Part shown: piece by piece, positions 18,841 to 27,459 of the stretch | Numbering within the stretch: the stretch's first letter is position 1 | Layout: every line of letters starts with the position of its first letter | Assembly: GCF_017377795.1 (NCBI RefSeq) | Contig: NZ_JAFRDR010000003.1 | Span: 372,001 to 436,000 of the forward strand | Length of the DNA stretch: 64,000 nucleotides | Origin: Williamsia soli | GTDB taxonomy: Bacteria > Actinomycetota > Actinomycetes > Mycobacteriales > Mycobacteriaceae | Direction: 5' to 3' | Program-made: the position numbers and the translations under genes | Notes under the pieces: generated by a model | What the model was told of the DNA's origin: nothing | Databases searched by the model: none | What the model saw: only the letters and a program-made list of their open reading frames with translations

Positions 18841-19245
18841 TCAGAACTCGAGCCCTCCCTCGCGGGCGGCGTCCGCCAGAGCGGCGATACGACCGTGATA
18901 GCCGTGGCCACCGTGGTCGAACACCACGGTCTGCACGCCGGCAGCCTTGGCGCGGGCGGCGATCAGTTCGCCGACCTTCTTGCTCTGTGCCGACTTGTCA
19001 CCGCCGGCACTGCGCACGTCTGCCTCGATGGTCGAGGCGGCGGCGAGGGTATTGCCTGCGAGGTCGTCGATCAACTGCACGTGGATGTGCCGTGACGACC
19101 GCTTGATGGCCAGCCGGGGACGCTCAGGAGTGCCGCTGACCTTCTTGCGCAGCCGGAAGTGGCGGCGGTTGTTGGACACCCGGCGACGGGTGGAGACGTC
19201 CTTGCCCAGGGGCAGACGCTTTGGCTTTACTGTTGCTTCACTCAT
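18841..19245 (-). CDS. rplR: 50S ribosomal protein L18
   Basis: This 134-residue protein binds 5S rRNA. Family segments are [20 protein letters not shown]-like positions 22-45 and the C-terminal [20 protein letters not shown]. The ATG at 19245 is used; the longer open frame upstream is a reading of rplF in another frame. It begins 1 nt after the rplF stop. Confidence 0.96.
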   Translation of the reverse strand: MSEATVKPKRLPLGKDVSTRRRVSNNRRHFRLRKKVSGTPERPRLAIKRSSRHIHVQLIDDLAGNTLAAASTIEADVRSAGGDKSAQSKKVGELIAARAKAAGVQTVVFDHGGHGYHGRIAALADAAREGGLEF

Positions 19246-19246
19246 G

Positions 19247-19783
19247 TCACTTACCCGTCTTTCCGACCTTGCGACGGATCTGCTCACCCTCGAAGCGAAC
19301 GCCCTTGCCCTTGTACGGGTCCGGACGGCGCAGGCGGCGGATGTTCGCCGAGATCTGTCCGACTTGTTGCTTGTCGATTCCCGAAACCGAGAACTTGGTG
19401 GGCGATTCCACCGCGAAGGTGATGCCCGCAGGCGCCTTGATCGGCACCGGGTGGCTGTACCCGAGCGCGAACTCGAGGTCGCTGCCCTTGAGCGCGACAC
19501 GGTAACCGACACCGAAGATCTCCAGCTTGCGGACATATCCCTCGGTGACGCCGGTGACCAGGTTGGCAACCAGGGTGCGGCTCAAACCGTGCAGCGCACG
19601 GTTCTTGCGCTCGTCGTTGGGACGGGTCACCACAATGGTGTTGTCCTCAACAGCGACATTGATCGGTTCCGAGATGTCAACCGACAGAGTCCCCTTGGGG
19701 CCCTTGACGTTGACGGTCTGGCCATCGATCTTCACGTCTACTCCGGCCGGGATGGCGACCGGGTTCTTTCCAATACGCGACAT
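19247..19783 (-). CDS. rplF: 50S ribosomal protein L6
   Basis: A 178-residue L6 made of two similar alpha/beta domains, beginning [20 protein letters not shown] and ending with the conserved [20 protein letters not shown]6 binds the sarcin-ricin loop region where translation factors dock. Spacing to rpsH is 12 nt. Confidence 0.97.
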   Translation of the reverse strand: MSRIGKNPVAIPAGVDVKIDGQTVNVKGPKGTLSVDISEPINVAVEDNTIVVTRPNDERKNRALHGLSRTLVANLVTGVTEGYVRKLEIFGVGYRVALKGSDLEFALGYSHPVPIKAPAGITFAVESPTKFSVSGIDKQQVGQISANIRRLRRPDPYKGKGVRFEGEQIRRKVGKTGK

Positions 19784-19795
19784 TGTTTTTGCCCC

Positions 19796-20194
19796 TTACC
19801 AGACGTACGCGAGGACTTCGCCGCCCACGCCCGCGCTGGCGGCTTGGCGGTCGGTCAGCAGACCCGAGGACGTGGAGATGATCGCCACGCCCAGGCCACC
19901 GAGCACCTTGGGCAGATTGGTGGACTTTGCGTAGACCCGCAGGCCCGGCTTGGAGACGCGACGCAGGCCGGCGATGCTCCGTTCGCGGGTGGGGCCGTAC
20001 TTCAGAGAGACGACGAGGCTCTTACCGACCTCTGCGTCCTCCGTGCGGTAATCGGTGATGTAACCCTCGCGCTTGAGGATCTCGGCGATGTTGGCCTTGA
20101 TCTTCGAGGCGGGCAGGGTCACCTCATCGTGGTACGCCGAGTTGGCGTTGCGCAGACGAGTCAAGAAGTCTGCGATCGGATCAGTCATGGTCAT
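19796..20194 (-). CDS. rpsH: 30S ribosomal protein S8
   Basis: A 132-residue S8 ([17 protein letters not shown] ... [12 protein letters not shown] ... GGEVLAYVW) that organises the central domain of 16S rRNA. In E. coli S8 also represses its operon by binding the mRNA. Here rpsH, not rplN, is the first gene of a separate transcription unit with its own promoter at 20469-20497 and a leader of about 268 nt. Confidence 0.97.
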   Translation of the reverse strand: MTMTDPIADFLTRLRNANSAYHDEVTLPASKIKANIAEILKREGYITDYRTEDAEVGKSLVVSLKYGPTRERSIAGLRRVSKPGLRVYAKSTNLPKVLGGLGVAIISTSSGLLTDRQAASAGVGGEVLAYVW

Positions 20195-20319
20195 AACAGA
20201 CCGTCAACCTTTCTCGCGGCGGTTCCCATGCAGCATGCGCGTACCGGTTCCCGTGAGCGCTTGCGCGCCGTGGGCCTCGCACGTCACATCGTGGGCCTAC
20301 TACGAAGTGAGTTTTGCGT

Positions 20320-20343
20320 CCTGACCGACCGTTGCCGGTCAGG
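20320..20343 (-). other. Hairpin in the rpsH leader
   Basis: CCTGACCG (20320-20327) and CGGTCAGG (20336-20343) form a perfect 8-bp stem with an 8-nt loop within the predicted rpsH 5' leader. It may be an autoregulatory structure or an RNA-stability element. It lies too far upstream to mask the ribosome-binding site directly. Confidence 0.4.
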
Positions 20344-20468
20344 GGTGTTGCTCCCCCGAGTCCACGGATGCACTCGCGAGTTTTCAAAGCTCGATGGCCA
20401 AGAAAAATGGTGGTCACCAGGGGCGTTTTGGACGTGCGCGAACACATCCCACCCTGGGCAACCGTTCT

Positions 20469-20497
20469 AGTGTAGGGAACACCGCTGCTCAGGCCAA
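20469..20497 (-). promoter_or_regulatory. Promoter of the rpsH-map block
   Basis: On the minus strand, TTGGCC (20497-20492), a 17-nt spacer and TACACT (20474-20469) form a clear promoter. The surrounding 24 bases (20457-20480) match the rplN promoter region at 23 positions. This duplicated promoter lets the rpsH block be expressed despite the insertion between rpsN and rpsH. Confidence 0.75.
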
Positions 20498-20590
20498 ATT
20501 GCTCGAGATCGCCGACCTGCTTTGAAGGGGAAACCGAGGGCGGGCTCCGCTGATACGGTTGCGAATCCTAAACAGCAGGGAGTGCACCCG

Positions 20591-22339
20591 GTGGCAGCGG
20601 ACAACGACATCTCCACAACGGACAACTCCGGTGCCCGTGCACCTGGGGAGCCCGTAGACCCGCAGGTATCCGACGAGACATCGGCGGACAATCCTGAGCC
20701 GTCGTGGTGGCGTCGACACCTGCAGCGGTACGCATACGCCGGCATGGTGGCCGCCGTCGTGTTCCTCTGGTTGTCGCTGACACCGTCACTGCTTCCGCGG
20801 GGCCCATTGTTCCAGGGTGTCGTCAGTGGCGGCTCCGCTGCGCTGGGCTATTGCCTCGGCGTGTTCTTCACCTGGCTCGTGCGGTTCATGATCTCGCGGG
20901 ACGAACCCTGGCGCAGCGCAGGCCGGGTGGCCTGGCTCGCGCTCGCGGCGTCCGCGGTGGTCGGCACGTCGCTGATGCTCGTCTGGTTCGCTTCGTGGCA
21001 GAGCGAGATCCGCGACCTGATGGGGGTCGATCACCTGAGCTGGAGTGCGTACCCGACGATCGCGGTGGTCGGGCTCATCGTGTTCTTCCTTCTAATGTCT
21101 CTGGGTCAGGGCTTCGGGTTCGCGGTGCGATGGTGCGTACGACAGCTCAACAAGGTCGCGCCGCCACGGATCTCCGCGGTCATCGGTGCTGGTGTCGTCG
21201 TCGTTCTGACGGTGTTCATCCTCAACGGGGTGATCGTGAACTACTCGATGCAGGCCCTCAATGCCAGCTTCGCCGCCGCAAACGACGAAACAAAGGCCGA
21301 CTCGTCGCCACCGACATCCTCACTCCGTTCCGGCGGCCCCGGGTCGCTCGTGTCCTGGGATTCGCTCGGCCGCGAAGGTCGGGTGTTCATCTCGAAGGGC
21401 CCGGACGTCGAGGCTTTGACCCGGTTCAACGGTGTTCCCGCCACCGAGCCGATCCGCGTGTACGCCGGCCTCGAGTCCGCCGAGTCGGTCCGCGAGATCG
21501 CCGAACTCGCGGCCGAAGAACTGGTCCGGACCGGCGGCCTGGAGCGCCAGGTGGTCGCGGTCGGATCCAGCACCGGTAGCGGCTGGCTTAACAAGGGGAC
21601 CGTGGATTCACTCGAATACATGTACAGCGGCGACACCGCCATCGTCAGCATGCAGTATTCGTACCTCCCGAGCTGGCTGTCGTTCCTCGTCGACAAAGAG
21701 CGTGCCCGGCAAGCCGGCCGAGCACTCTTCGAGGCAGTCTCCGAACGGGTCCAGGCCATCCCGGAGGCACAGCGCCCGAAGCTGGTGGTCTTTGGAGAGA
21801 GTCTCGGGTCGTTTGCCGGCGAGTCCGCCTTCGGCAGCATCCCGGCGCTGGCCGCGCGCACCGACGGTGCACTCTTCAGCGGTCCGACGTTCAACAACAC
21901 GCTGTGGAACGACACGACGACGGATCGTGATGCCGGATCGCCCCAGATCCTCCCCATCTACGACGACGGCAGCCAGGTCCGGTTCATCGCCGATGAAACA
22001 GACCTCGACCGACCGGATGCGCCGTGGAAGCAGTCACGGATCGTCTACCTGCAGCACGCCAGCGACCCGATCGCCTGGTGGAGTCCCCGGTTGATCCTGA
22101 ACGAGCCGGACTGGTTGAAGGAAGCCCGCGGCGACGACGTCCTGTCGTCGACCCGGTGGATCCCGTTCGTGTCGTTTTTGCAGGTCTCGGCGGACTTGGC
22201 CGTGTCGACCGATGTCCCCGACGGCCATGGTCACGATTACCTGTCCGCCATCCCTTACGCGTGGGCCGCGATTCTCGACCCGCCGGGATGGAACCAGGCG
22301 AAAACCGAGGCACTGGTCCCGCTACTGAATCGAGACTGA
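20591..22339 (+). CDS. Integral-membrane alpha/beta-hydrolase (DUF2319-type)
   Basis: A 582-residue protein. After a polar N-terminus (about 45 residues) come four or five hydrophobic membrane segments up to about residue 220. A soluble alpha/beta-hydrolase-like domain follows, with nucleophile elbow FGESLGSFAGE and a second glycine motif SSTGSGWLNKG. It matches the actinobacterial membrane hydrolases annotated as alpha/beta-hydrolase/DUF2319. The likely site of action is the cytoplasmic face or lumen of the membrane; substrate unknown. The GTG at 20591 has AGGGAG 8 nt upstream; the frame stays open to a TTG at 20522. It lies inside the split spc operon on the opposite strand. Confidence 0.82.
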   Translation: MAADNDISTTDNSGARAPGEPVDPQVSDETSADNPEPSWWRRHLQRYAYAGMVAAVVFLWLSLTPSLLPRGPLFQGVVSGGSAALGYCLGVFFTWLVRFMISRDEPWRSAGRVAWLALAASAVVGTSLMLVWFASWQSEIRDLMGVDHLSWSAYPTIAVVGLIVFFLLMSLGQGFGFAVRWCVRQLNKVAPPRISAVIGAGVVVVLTVFILNGVIVNYSMQALNASFAAANDETKADSSPPTSSLRSGGPGSLVSWDSLGREGRVFISKGPDVEALTRFNGVPATEPIRVYAGLESAESVREIAELAAEELVRTGGLERQVVAVGSSTGSGWLNKGTVDSLEYMYSGDTAIVSMQYSYLPSWLSFLVDKERARQAGRALFEAVSERVQAIPEAQRPKLVVFGESLGSFAGESAFGSIPALAARTDGALFSGPTFNNTLWNDTTTDRDAGSPQILPIYDDGSQVRFIADETDLDRPDAPWKQSRIVYLQHASDPIAWWSPRLILNEPDWLKEARGDDVLSSTRWIPFVSFLQVSADLAVSTDVPDGHGHDYLSAIPYAWAAILDPPGWNQAKTEALVPLLNRD

Positions 22340-22367
22340 CCCACCGCCTGGAACAATGGAGCAGGCC

Positions 22368-23744
22368 ATGAGAGAACTCGCTCCGGGAGAGAACGCTCCC
22401 CTACCGTCACCGCAGGTCAGCGTGACGGTCACCTGTGCGTCGCCGGTCAACACGTCGGCGGTGCTGCTGACCACATCCGGACGGGTCCGCTCGGACGACG
22501 ACCTGATCTTCTACAACCAGGCCTCCGGTCCTGGTGTCAGTTACAGCAGTGCCGGTCGAACAGACGTGATCACCATCGACACCACGCGCCTGCCCCGCGA
22601 CATCGAGACGGTCGCGATCACCGCCAGCCTCGACGGCACCGGGCCCACCACCTTCGCGACGGCGGGCACGCTTCGGGCCGAGCTCCGCGACGGCTCCGGC
22701 GCTCCCACGGTCTCGTTCACCCCGGCGCAACTGACCTCCGAGGCCGGTGTCGTATGTATGGAGGTCTACCGGCGCGGCGACACCTGGAAGGTCCGCGCCG
22801 TCGGCCAGGGATACGACGACGGACTCGCGGGTCTGGCCAGGGCCTTCGGGATCCAGGTCGACGACGATCCGGGGACCACGCCGCCCACACCCGACCCGAT
22901 GCCGTGGCCGCCGGCAAGCCAGAACCCAGCACCACCCCAGCAATACGGCCATATGCCGACCCCAGCACCTCAGCCTCAGCCTCAGCCTCAGCAACAGGGA
23001 GTTCACGCCATGAACAGTGACCTTTTCAATCCCGCCCACGCCGAGGTGTCCGGCAGTGGCATCCAGAAGCAGGGCAGCAAGATGTGCCGCGTCGGGATGA
23101 ACGGCGAGGTGATGGCACGGTCCGGGTCGATGGTCGCCTATCAGGGCGATCTGAAGTTCGAGGCGCTCGGCTCGGGCGGCATCAGCCGCGCCATCCGGAA
23201 CACCCTGACCGGCGAGGGTGTGCCGCTGATGAAGGTGACCGGACGGGGCGACCTGTTCCTCGCCGACGCGGCCAGCGACGTCCACCTCATCGACTTGGAC
23301 GGCTCCGACGGTTTGACCATCAACGGGGCCAACGTGCTCGCGTTCGACTCCACGCTGACCTACGACGTCAAACGCGTCCAAGGTGCCGGCGCGCAGGGCA
23401 ACGCCGGACTGTTCAACTGCGTCTTCACCGGTCGCGGCCGCATCGCGATCACCACCGACGGCAACCCGGTGGTCCTGACCGTCGATCAGCAGACCTTTGC
23501 CGACCCGAACGCCGCCGTCGCGTGGTCGTCGAGTTTGCAGACCAGCGTCAAACGCAACGACTCCTTCAATCTCGGGACGCTGATGGGTCGCAGCACCGGT
23601 GAGCGTTTCACCCTCGCGTTCAGCGGACAGGGTTTCGTCGTCGTCCAGCCCTCCGAACTCCCGCCGGGCGGACTCATCGGCGGCACCGGCGGCGGCAGCC
23701 AATCCGGTGTGCAAGGCGGCCTCGGCGGTTTGCTCGGGCGGTAG
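22368..23744 (+). CDS. TerD-domain / AIM24-domain fusion protein
   Basis: A 458-residue two-domain protein. Residues ~1-165 resemble the TerD tellurite/stress-resistance fold: SDDDLIFYNQASGPG, ITIDTTRLP, EVYRRGDTWKVRAVGQGY. Residues ~170-210 are a Pro/Gln-rich linker. Residues ~220-440 are an AIM24 (DUF124) beta-helix domain: GSKMCRVGMNGEVMARSGSM, VTGRGDLFLADAAS, FTGRGRIAITTDGNPV. TerD domains bind calcium in characterised members; AIM24's role in bacteria is unknown. Start 22368 has GGAG 6 nt upstream; ATG 22356 is in frame but lacks one. It lies 28 nt after the hydrolase gene, probably in one operon. No signal peptide. Confidence 0.84.
   Translation: MRELAPGENAPLPSPQVSVTVTCASPVNTSAVLLTTSGRVRSDDDLIFYNQASGPGVSYSSAGRTDVITIDTTRLPRDIETVAITASLDGTGPTTFATAGTLRAELRDGSGAPTVSFTPAQLTSEAGVVCMEVYRRGDTWKVRAVGQGYDDGLAGLARAFGIQVDDDPGTTPPTPDPMPWPPASQNPAPPQQYGHMPTPAPQPQPQPQQQGVHAMNSDLFNPAHAEVSGSGIQKQGSKMCRVGMNGEVMARSGSMVAYQGDLKFEALGSGGISRAIRNTLTGEGVPLMKVTGRGDLFLADAASDVHLIDLDGSDGLTINGANVLAFDSTLTYDVKRVQGAGAQGNAGLFNCVFTGRGRIAITTDGNPVVLTVDQQTFADPNAAVAWSSSLQTSVKRNDSFNLGTLMGRSTGERFTLAFSGQGFVVVQPSELPPGGLIGGTGGGSQSGVQGGLGGLLGR
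22968..22991 (+). repeat. (CCTCAG)4 microsatellite in the TerD-AIM24 linker
   Basis: Four perfect tandem CCTCAG units encode alternating Pro-Gln in the inter-domain linker. Slippage in multiples of 6 nt would change linker length without shifting frame. Confidence 0.85.
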
Positions 23745-23830
23745 GGACCCACCCAACACCCCCAGGGGCGCCAGAAAAAACCCCCTGTACCACCACCTGG
23801 TTTTGCCTGGAACGACTGGGTTTGTTGTTG

Positions 23831-24306
23831 ATGAAACGCGACCATCGGCAAGATCCGAGCTCACGGATGGGCGGTCACAGCCGTCAGCGACAAGTGCGAG
23901 TGCGACTCCGCCGGCTGCTCTCCACCCGACTGCTCCTTCGGCTACACGACCGGCCTGGGGTTGCACGCCCTTCCCGAACTGGCGGTGTACGGGTTAGACG
24001 CCGCAACGAGTTTCGGCGTTCTCAATGAACTCGGCGACCTGCTCCACGGATACGAGTGGACCGACATCGTCGACAACGGCGTCGCGATGACCCTGCGGTC
24101 CATTGAGGTCCCGGTCCGATTGATCGAGATCGTCGACAAGAGTGACCTGTTGGATGGACGAATACTCGCTCCGCCCGGATCATCAGCTCGTGAAGGGCGT
24201 GCCCCCGTTGGGCGGCAGCAGGACCGGGGGTCCGCGAGTCATCTCACCCGCGGCGGGGCTGAACAGAGCGCAACGACGACAGGCCGCGCGCCGACGCCGG
24301 AGGTAG
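23831..24306 (+). pseudogene. Frameshifted DUF4262-like gene
   Basis: Reading from ATG 23831, one extra base near 23842 switches the frame into a clear DUF4262-like stretch: KIRAHGWAVTAV, CSFGYTTGLGLHALPELAVY, NELGDLLHGYEWTD and PVRLIEIVDKSDLL. Near 24150 a second shift is needed to reach a protein-like tail, PDHQLVKGVPPLGG then GLNRAQRRQAARRRR, ending at TAG 24304-24306. The central frame has an upstream stop (23832-23834) and no usable start. The simplest reading is a gene broken by two single-base insertions; a sequencing or assembly error is the main alternative. DUF4262 proteins have no known function. Confidence 0.55.
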
Positions 24307-24330
24307 CAACCCGGCAAACGCTCCGGATAC

Positions 24331-24366
24331 ACAAAGACGCTCCACCTATAGGTGGAGCGTCTTTGT
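24331..24366 (-). terminator. Perfect 36-bp palindromic terminator after rpsN
   Basis: ACAAAGACGCTCCACC (24331-24346), central TATA and the exact reverse complement (24351-24366) form a 16-bp stem. On the minus strand the stem is followed by a short T-rich run. It should end the rplN-rplX-rplE-rpsN transcript and isolate it from the oppositely oriented genes beyond. Confidence 0.85.
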
Positions 24367-24402
24367 AAAAGTGGAGCGTTTGAGAGCCGTGAGGCTACTC
24401 AG

Positions 24403-24588
24403 TCACCAGCTGCTCTTCTGCACACCGGGCAGCTCGCCCGCGTGTGCCATCTCGCGCAAGCAGATACGGCACAGGCCGAACTTGCGGAAGACCGAGTGCG
24501 GGCGTCCGCAACGGTTGCACCGGGTGTAGCCACGCACGGCGAACTTGGGCTTCTTGTTGGCCTTGTTGACCAGAGCCTTCTTTGCCAT
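24403..24588 (-). CDS. rpsZ: 30S ribosomal protein S14, type Z (zinc-binding)
   Basis: A 61-residue short S14 with two CxxC pairs (RCNRCGRP and LCRICLRE) that bind zinc; often called rpsN1 in actinobacteria. It begins [20 protein letters not shown]. The start lies 1 nt after the rplE stop. A zinc-free paralogue often exists elsewhere in such genomes, outside this window. It is the last gene of its block, followed by a strong terminator. Confidence 0.97.
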   Translation of the reverse strand: MAKKALVNKANKKPKFAVRGYTRCNRCGRPHSVFRKFGLCRICLREMAHAGELPGVQKSSW

Positions 24589-24589
24589 G

Positions 24590-25168
24590 TCAGTTGTCCT
24601 TCACGTTGGGGTCTTTGAACGGGAAGCCGAGCTGACGCAGCAGTGCCCGACCTTCGTCATCGTTGGTCGCGGTGGTGACGACGGTGATGTCCATGCCGCG
24701 GGGCCGATCGATGTTGTCGATGTTGATCTCGTGGAACATCGACTGCTCGTTGAGACCGAAGGTGTAGTTGCCGTTGCCGTCGAACTGGCGATCGCTCAGA
24801 CCGCGGAAGTCCCTGATACGGGGCAGCGCGATGGAGACGAGCCGGTCGAGGAACTCCCACATGCGATCGCCACGAAGAGTGACGCGCGCACCGATGGGCA
24901 TGCCCTCACGCAGCTTGAACTGCGCGATCGACTTGCGGGCCTTGCGGACCTCTGGCTTCTGGCCGGTGATCAGCTCGAGGTCTTTGACCGCGCCGTTGAT
25001 CAGCTTGGAGTCACGGGCAGCGTCGCCGACGCCCATGTTGACGACGACCTTGACCACGCCGGGGATCTGCATGACGTTGTCGTACTGGAACTGCTCGTTG
25101 AGCGCGTCCTTGATCTCCGCGCGGTAGCGGAGCTTCAGCCGAGGCTGGATCTTCTCAGTGGTGCTCAT
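24590..25168 (-). CDS. rplE: 50S ribosomal protein L5
   Basis: This 192-residue protein binds 5S rRNA and contacts P-site tRNA. Diagnostic stretches are [39 protein letters not shown] and the C-terminal [20 protein letters not shown]. The ATG at 25168 gives [12 protein letters not shown], the usual actinobacterial start; the open frame extends 33 codons further upstream, overlapping rplX. It starts 1 nt after rplX. Confidence 0.97.
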   Translation of the reverse strand: MSTTEKIQPRLKLRYRAEIKDALNEQFQYDNVMQIPGVVKVVVNMGVGDAARDSKLINGAVKDLELITGQKPEVRKARKSIAQFKLREGMPIGARVTLRGDRMWEFLDRLVSIALPRIRDFRGLSDRQFDGNGNYTFGLNEQSMFHEINIDNIDRPRGMDITVVTTATNDDEGRALLRQLGFPFKDPNVKDN

Positions 25169-25169
25169 G

Positions 25170-25484
25170 TCAGATGTCCTTCCCGTTCTTGCGGGAAATG
25201 CGGACGCGCTTGCCGTTGTCGTCGGTGCGGTAGCCGATGCGCGTCGGATTGCCGTCGGAATCAACAACCATCACGTTCGAAACGTGGATGGCGGCTTCCT
25301 GGGTGACGATGCCGCCCGAGGATGCGCCGCGTTCATTCTGCGAGGCGGAGGTGTGCTTCTTGATGCGGTTGACGCCTTCGACGAGGATGCGGTTACGCGA
25401 GGGGTAGGACTCGATGACCTTGCCCTTGGCGCCCTTGTCCTTGCCTGCGACGACGATCACGGTGTCACCCTTGTGAACCTTCAT
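25170..25484 (-). CDS. rplX: 50S ribosomal protein L24
   Basis: A 104-residue L24 with the KOW motif at its N-terminus ([20 protein letters not shown]), an assembly-initiating 23S rRNA binder. It starts 1 nt after the rplN stop. Confidence 0.97.
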   Translation of the reverse strand: MKVHKGDTVIVVAGKDKGAKGKVIESYPSRNRILVEGVNRIKKHTSASQNERGASSGGIVTQEAAIHVSNVMVVDSDGNPTRIGYRTDDNGKRVRISRKNGKDI

Positions 25485-25485
25485 G

Positions 25486-25854
25486 TCAGAGCACCTCCGG
25501 AGCCAGCGAGACGATCTTCATGAACTTCTTCTCGCGCAGCTCGCGGCCGACCGGGCCGAAGATGCGGGTTCCGCGAGGATCGCTCTCGTTCTTGATGATG
25601 ACGGCGGCATTCTCGTCGAACTTGATGTACGAACCATCCGGACGACGGCGCTCCTTGGTGGTGCGCACGATGACCGCCTTGACGACCTCTCCCCGCTTGA
25701 TGTTTCCGCCGGGGATGGCGTCTTTGACAGTGGCGACGATGACGTCCCCGATGCCGGCGTAGCGCCGTGACGAGCCTCCGAGCACGCGGATGCACAAGAT
25801 TTCCTTGGCACCGGTGTTGTCGGCAACCCGCAGGCGTGACTCCTGCTGGATCAC
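25486..25854 (-). CDS. rplN: 50S ribosomal protein L14
   Basis: A 122-residue L14 reading [18 protein letters not shown] from a GTG (25854-25852) to [13 protein letters not shown]. The longer open frame upstream adds 26 unrelated residues and is rejected by family length. First gene of its transcription unit, with a predicted 95-nt leader and the promoter at 25956-25984. Confidence 0.97.
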   Translation of the reverse strand: MIQQESRLRVADNTGAKEILCIRVLGGSSRRYAGIGDVIVATVKDAIPGGNIKRGEVVKAVIVRTTKERRRPDGSYIKFDENAAVIIKNESDPRGTRIFGPVGRELREKKFMKIVSLAPEVL

Positions 25855-25955
25855 TTTTTCTCCTTGACCTGGTTTGCAAATATGCCCGCCGGATTTCCGA
25901 CCCGACGCGCGCGGTCTTGCCACCCGAGACATGAGAGTGTCCAGGCAACCGGTCT

Positions 25956-25984
25956 AGTGTAGGGAACTCGCTGGTGGAAACCAA
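25956..25984 (-). promoter_or_regulatory. Promoter of the rplN-rplX-rplE-rpsN block
   Basis: Minus strand TTGGTT (25984-25979), 17-nt spacer and TACACT (25961-25956). The conserved block 25944-25967 matches the rpsH promoter at 23 of 24 positions, and the -35 regions are also aligned at the same distance. Confidence 0.75.
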
Positions 25985-26006
25985 ATCACGTCGCAGCGAA
26001 CCCGCT

Positions 26007-26279
26007 TCACCAGTCGTCGAGCGCCGTGATCCCGTCCTGGATCGCACGGGCCAGTAACTGCGCCTTCGTCCGGGCCGGACGGCCCACGAGATCGTACTTT
26101 CCGCGGATCCTGGTGATGTGCGTGCTGACAGTCGCCGAGGTGATGAACAGTGCGGCGGCCGCTTCCCCTTTCGAATCGGCCGCGAACCATGCGAGAAGGA
26201 CCTCGATCTCCCGAGCCGACAACGGCGGGATCTGGTCTTCCGGAACCAACGGCGCCGAGAAGTAGCTGTCCACACTCAT
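26007..26279 (-). CDS. Small stand-alone LuxR-type HTH regulator
   Basis: This 90-residue protein is almost entirely a LuxR/FixJ-type DNA-binding domain: LSAREIEVLLAWFAADSKGE, AALFITSATVSTHITRIRGK, then GRPARTKAQLLARA. No receiver domain is present. The tail after the recognition helix closely resembles that of the response regulator at 28637-29308 (GRPAHTKLDLFKRA), so it is probably a derived DNA-binding-only relative. It lies 148 nt downstream of the kinase-like gene on the same strand. It may compete for or modulate the same sites (inference). Confidence 0.83.
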   Translation of the reverse strand: MSVDSYFSAPLVPEDQIPPLSAREIEVLLAWFAADSKGEAAAALFITSATVSTHITRIRGKYDLVGRPARTKAQLLARAIQDGITALDDW

Positions 26280-26427
26280 CTGAAACTCTTTCCGGTGTCA
26301 TCTGTCGATGTCATCGGCGCAAGAAACACCCGAGACCTGGTCGAGTTCGGCTTCGCCGCTGCTGACCACCCAAGATTAGGAAGCCGCGTCCTCTGCAGTA
26401 AGTCCCAGTCCTGGGGGATAAAAAGGC

Positions 26428-27459
26428 CTATCGCGCGGCCACCGCGTCCGCCCCATACGAATGTCGGAACACCTTCGCCCCGGTGTCGACGATGACCGTG
26501 ACGAGGAACGGCCGCCCCGGCGGTTGGACGCGAACGGTGACCTCTCCGCCCACTGCGTCGTCGAGGTGTCGCGCGACCGCCTCCGTCAGACGCGTCCGAG
26601 TCGAATCACCCGCGCCTTCCAGTCCTCCGTCGTCGAGCAGCACAACCCGCACACCCCGTTCGCGCGCCGCCCACGCCGCGGCGGCCACCACAGGACCGGC
26701 GAGCGAGCGGGCCCGGATGCCGTCGCGCAACCTCGCCTCGACGAGCGCCGCCTCCGCGAGTTGTCCGTCTGTCATCGCGGTTCGGTTCGTCATCGGCTCA
26801 AGCAGGGGCCTGGCCATGGTGTTCAGCCTTTTCAACTGGAGATCGCGTTCGACGCGCGACGCCGTTGCCGCGGCCTGTGCCGCCACCTGCCGCACGGATT
26901 GGGCCCTGAGCTCGTAGATGGCTGCCGCCGCGGGCCGCAGGAGATAGGCGAAGAACGTTGCCATCAACATCACCGCTACGTTCCCGAGGCCCTGGCCCAC
27001 GGCCGACAGTGGCCCCTGACCTGTATTGACCCCCCACACGGCCAGTGCCAAGAACGACCCCGCCAACGCGAGCCACGCCAATGCCACCCTGCCCCGCACA
27101 CACATGAAAGAGCAGAGCACCACGCTCCCGCCAAGCGGCGGCCCCAGCTGCAAGCTGTTTCCGGGGGGCACGGCCAGGGCCGGCAGTACGAGGGCGAAGA
27201 TCATCGTGGGTGCCGCTGAGATCATCAGCGCAGGCCGCAGTGGGAGTGGATCGCCCGAGGCGAACAGCAGGGTTGTTATACCTACCGCCAGTACCAGGAA
27301 TCCCGCGACCAGCGGCCAGACCGATCGCACCTGCTCGAGGGTGCCCAGCGTGGTCACCAGGTATCCGAGCAGCAGGAGAGCGCCGACCACCACGGCGCCG
27401 CGCGACTGCATCCCGATGATCGTCGACGCGTCCTCGCGACGTTCCTGAGCAAACCTCAC
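26428..27459 (-). CDS. Membrane protein with a degenerate kinase-like C-terminus
   Basis: A 343-residue protein with five or six N-terminal membrane segments (to about residue 175), a coiled linker (YELRAQSVRQVAAQAAATAS) and a cytoplasmic C-terminal domain. The domain resembles the layout of a histidine kinase core, but no clear N, G1 or G2 box is seen and no obvious phospho-accepting His. The GTG start overlaps the stop of the upstream kinase (GTGA, 27456-27459). It may be a regulatory partner of that kinase. The identification is structural inference; no family is named with confidence. Confidence 0.7.
   Translation of the reverse strand: MRFAQERREDASTIIGMQSRGAVVVGALLLLGYLVTTLGTLEQVRSVWPLVAGFLVLAVGITTLLFASGDPLPLRPALMISAAPTMIFALVLPALAVPPGNSLQLGPPLGGSVVLCSFMCVRGRVALAWLALAGSFLALAVWGVNTGQGPLSAVGQGLGNVAVMLMATFFAYLLRPAAAAIYELRAQSVRQVAAQAAATASRVERDLQLKRLNTMARPLLEPMTNRTAMTDGQLAEAALVEARLRDGIRARSLAGPVVAAAAWAARERGVRVVLLDDGGLEGAGDSTRTRLTEAVARHLDDAVGGEVTVRVQPPGRPFLVTVIVDTGAKVFRHSYGADAVAAR

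Larger units (their letters stand above)
20195..20590. other. Intergenic leader/promoter region between rpsH and hydrolase gene
   Basis: These 396 bases hold the minus-strand rpsH promoter and its long untranslated leader, with a perfect 8-bp hairpin. On the plus strand the open reading upstream of 20591 lacks a supported start. No gene is called here. Confidence 0.6.

Noticed and set aside
22919-22935. Possible third copy of the 65-bp palindrome (CCAGAACCCAGC)
   Set aside because: Only a short match inside coding sequence, with no opposing arm or CCGCAGGTC loop.
23961-24368. Intact 135-residue gene starting at TTG 23961
   Set aside because: The DUF4262-like pattern clearly continues upstream of this TTG, and the C-terminal third in this frame is not protein-like, so a frameshifted gene fits better.
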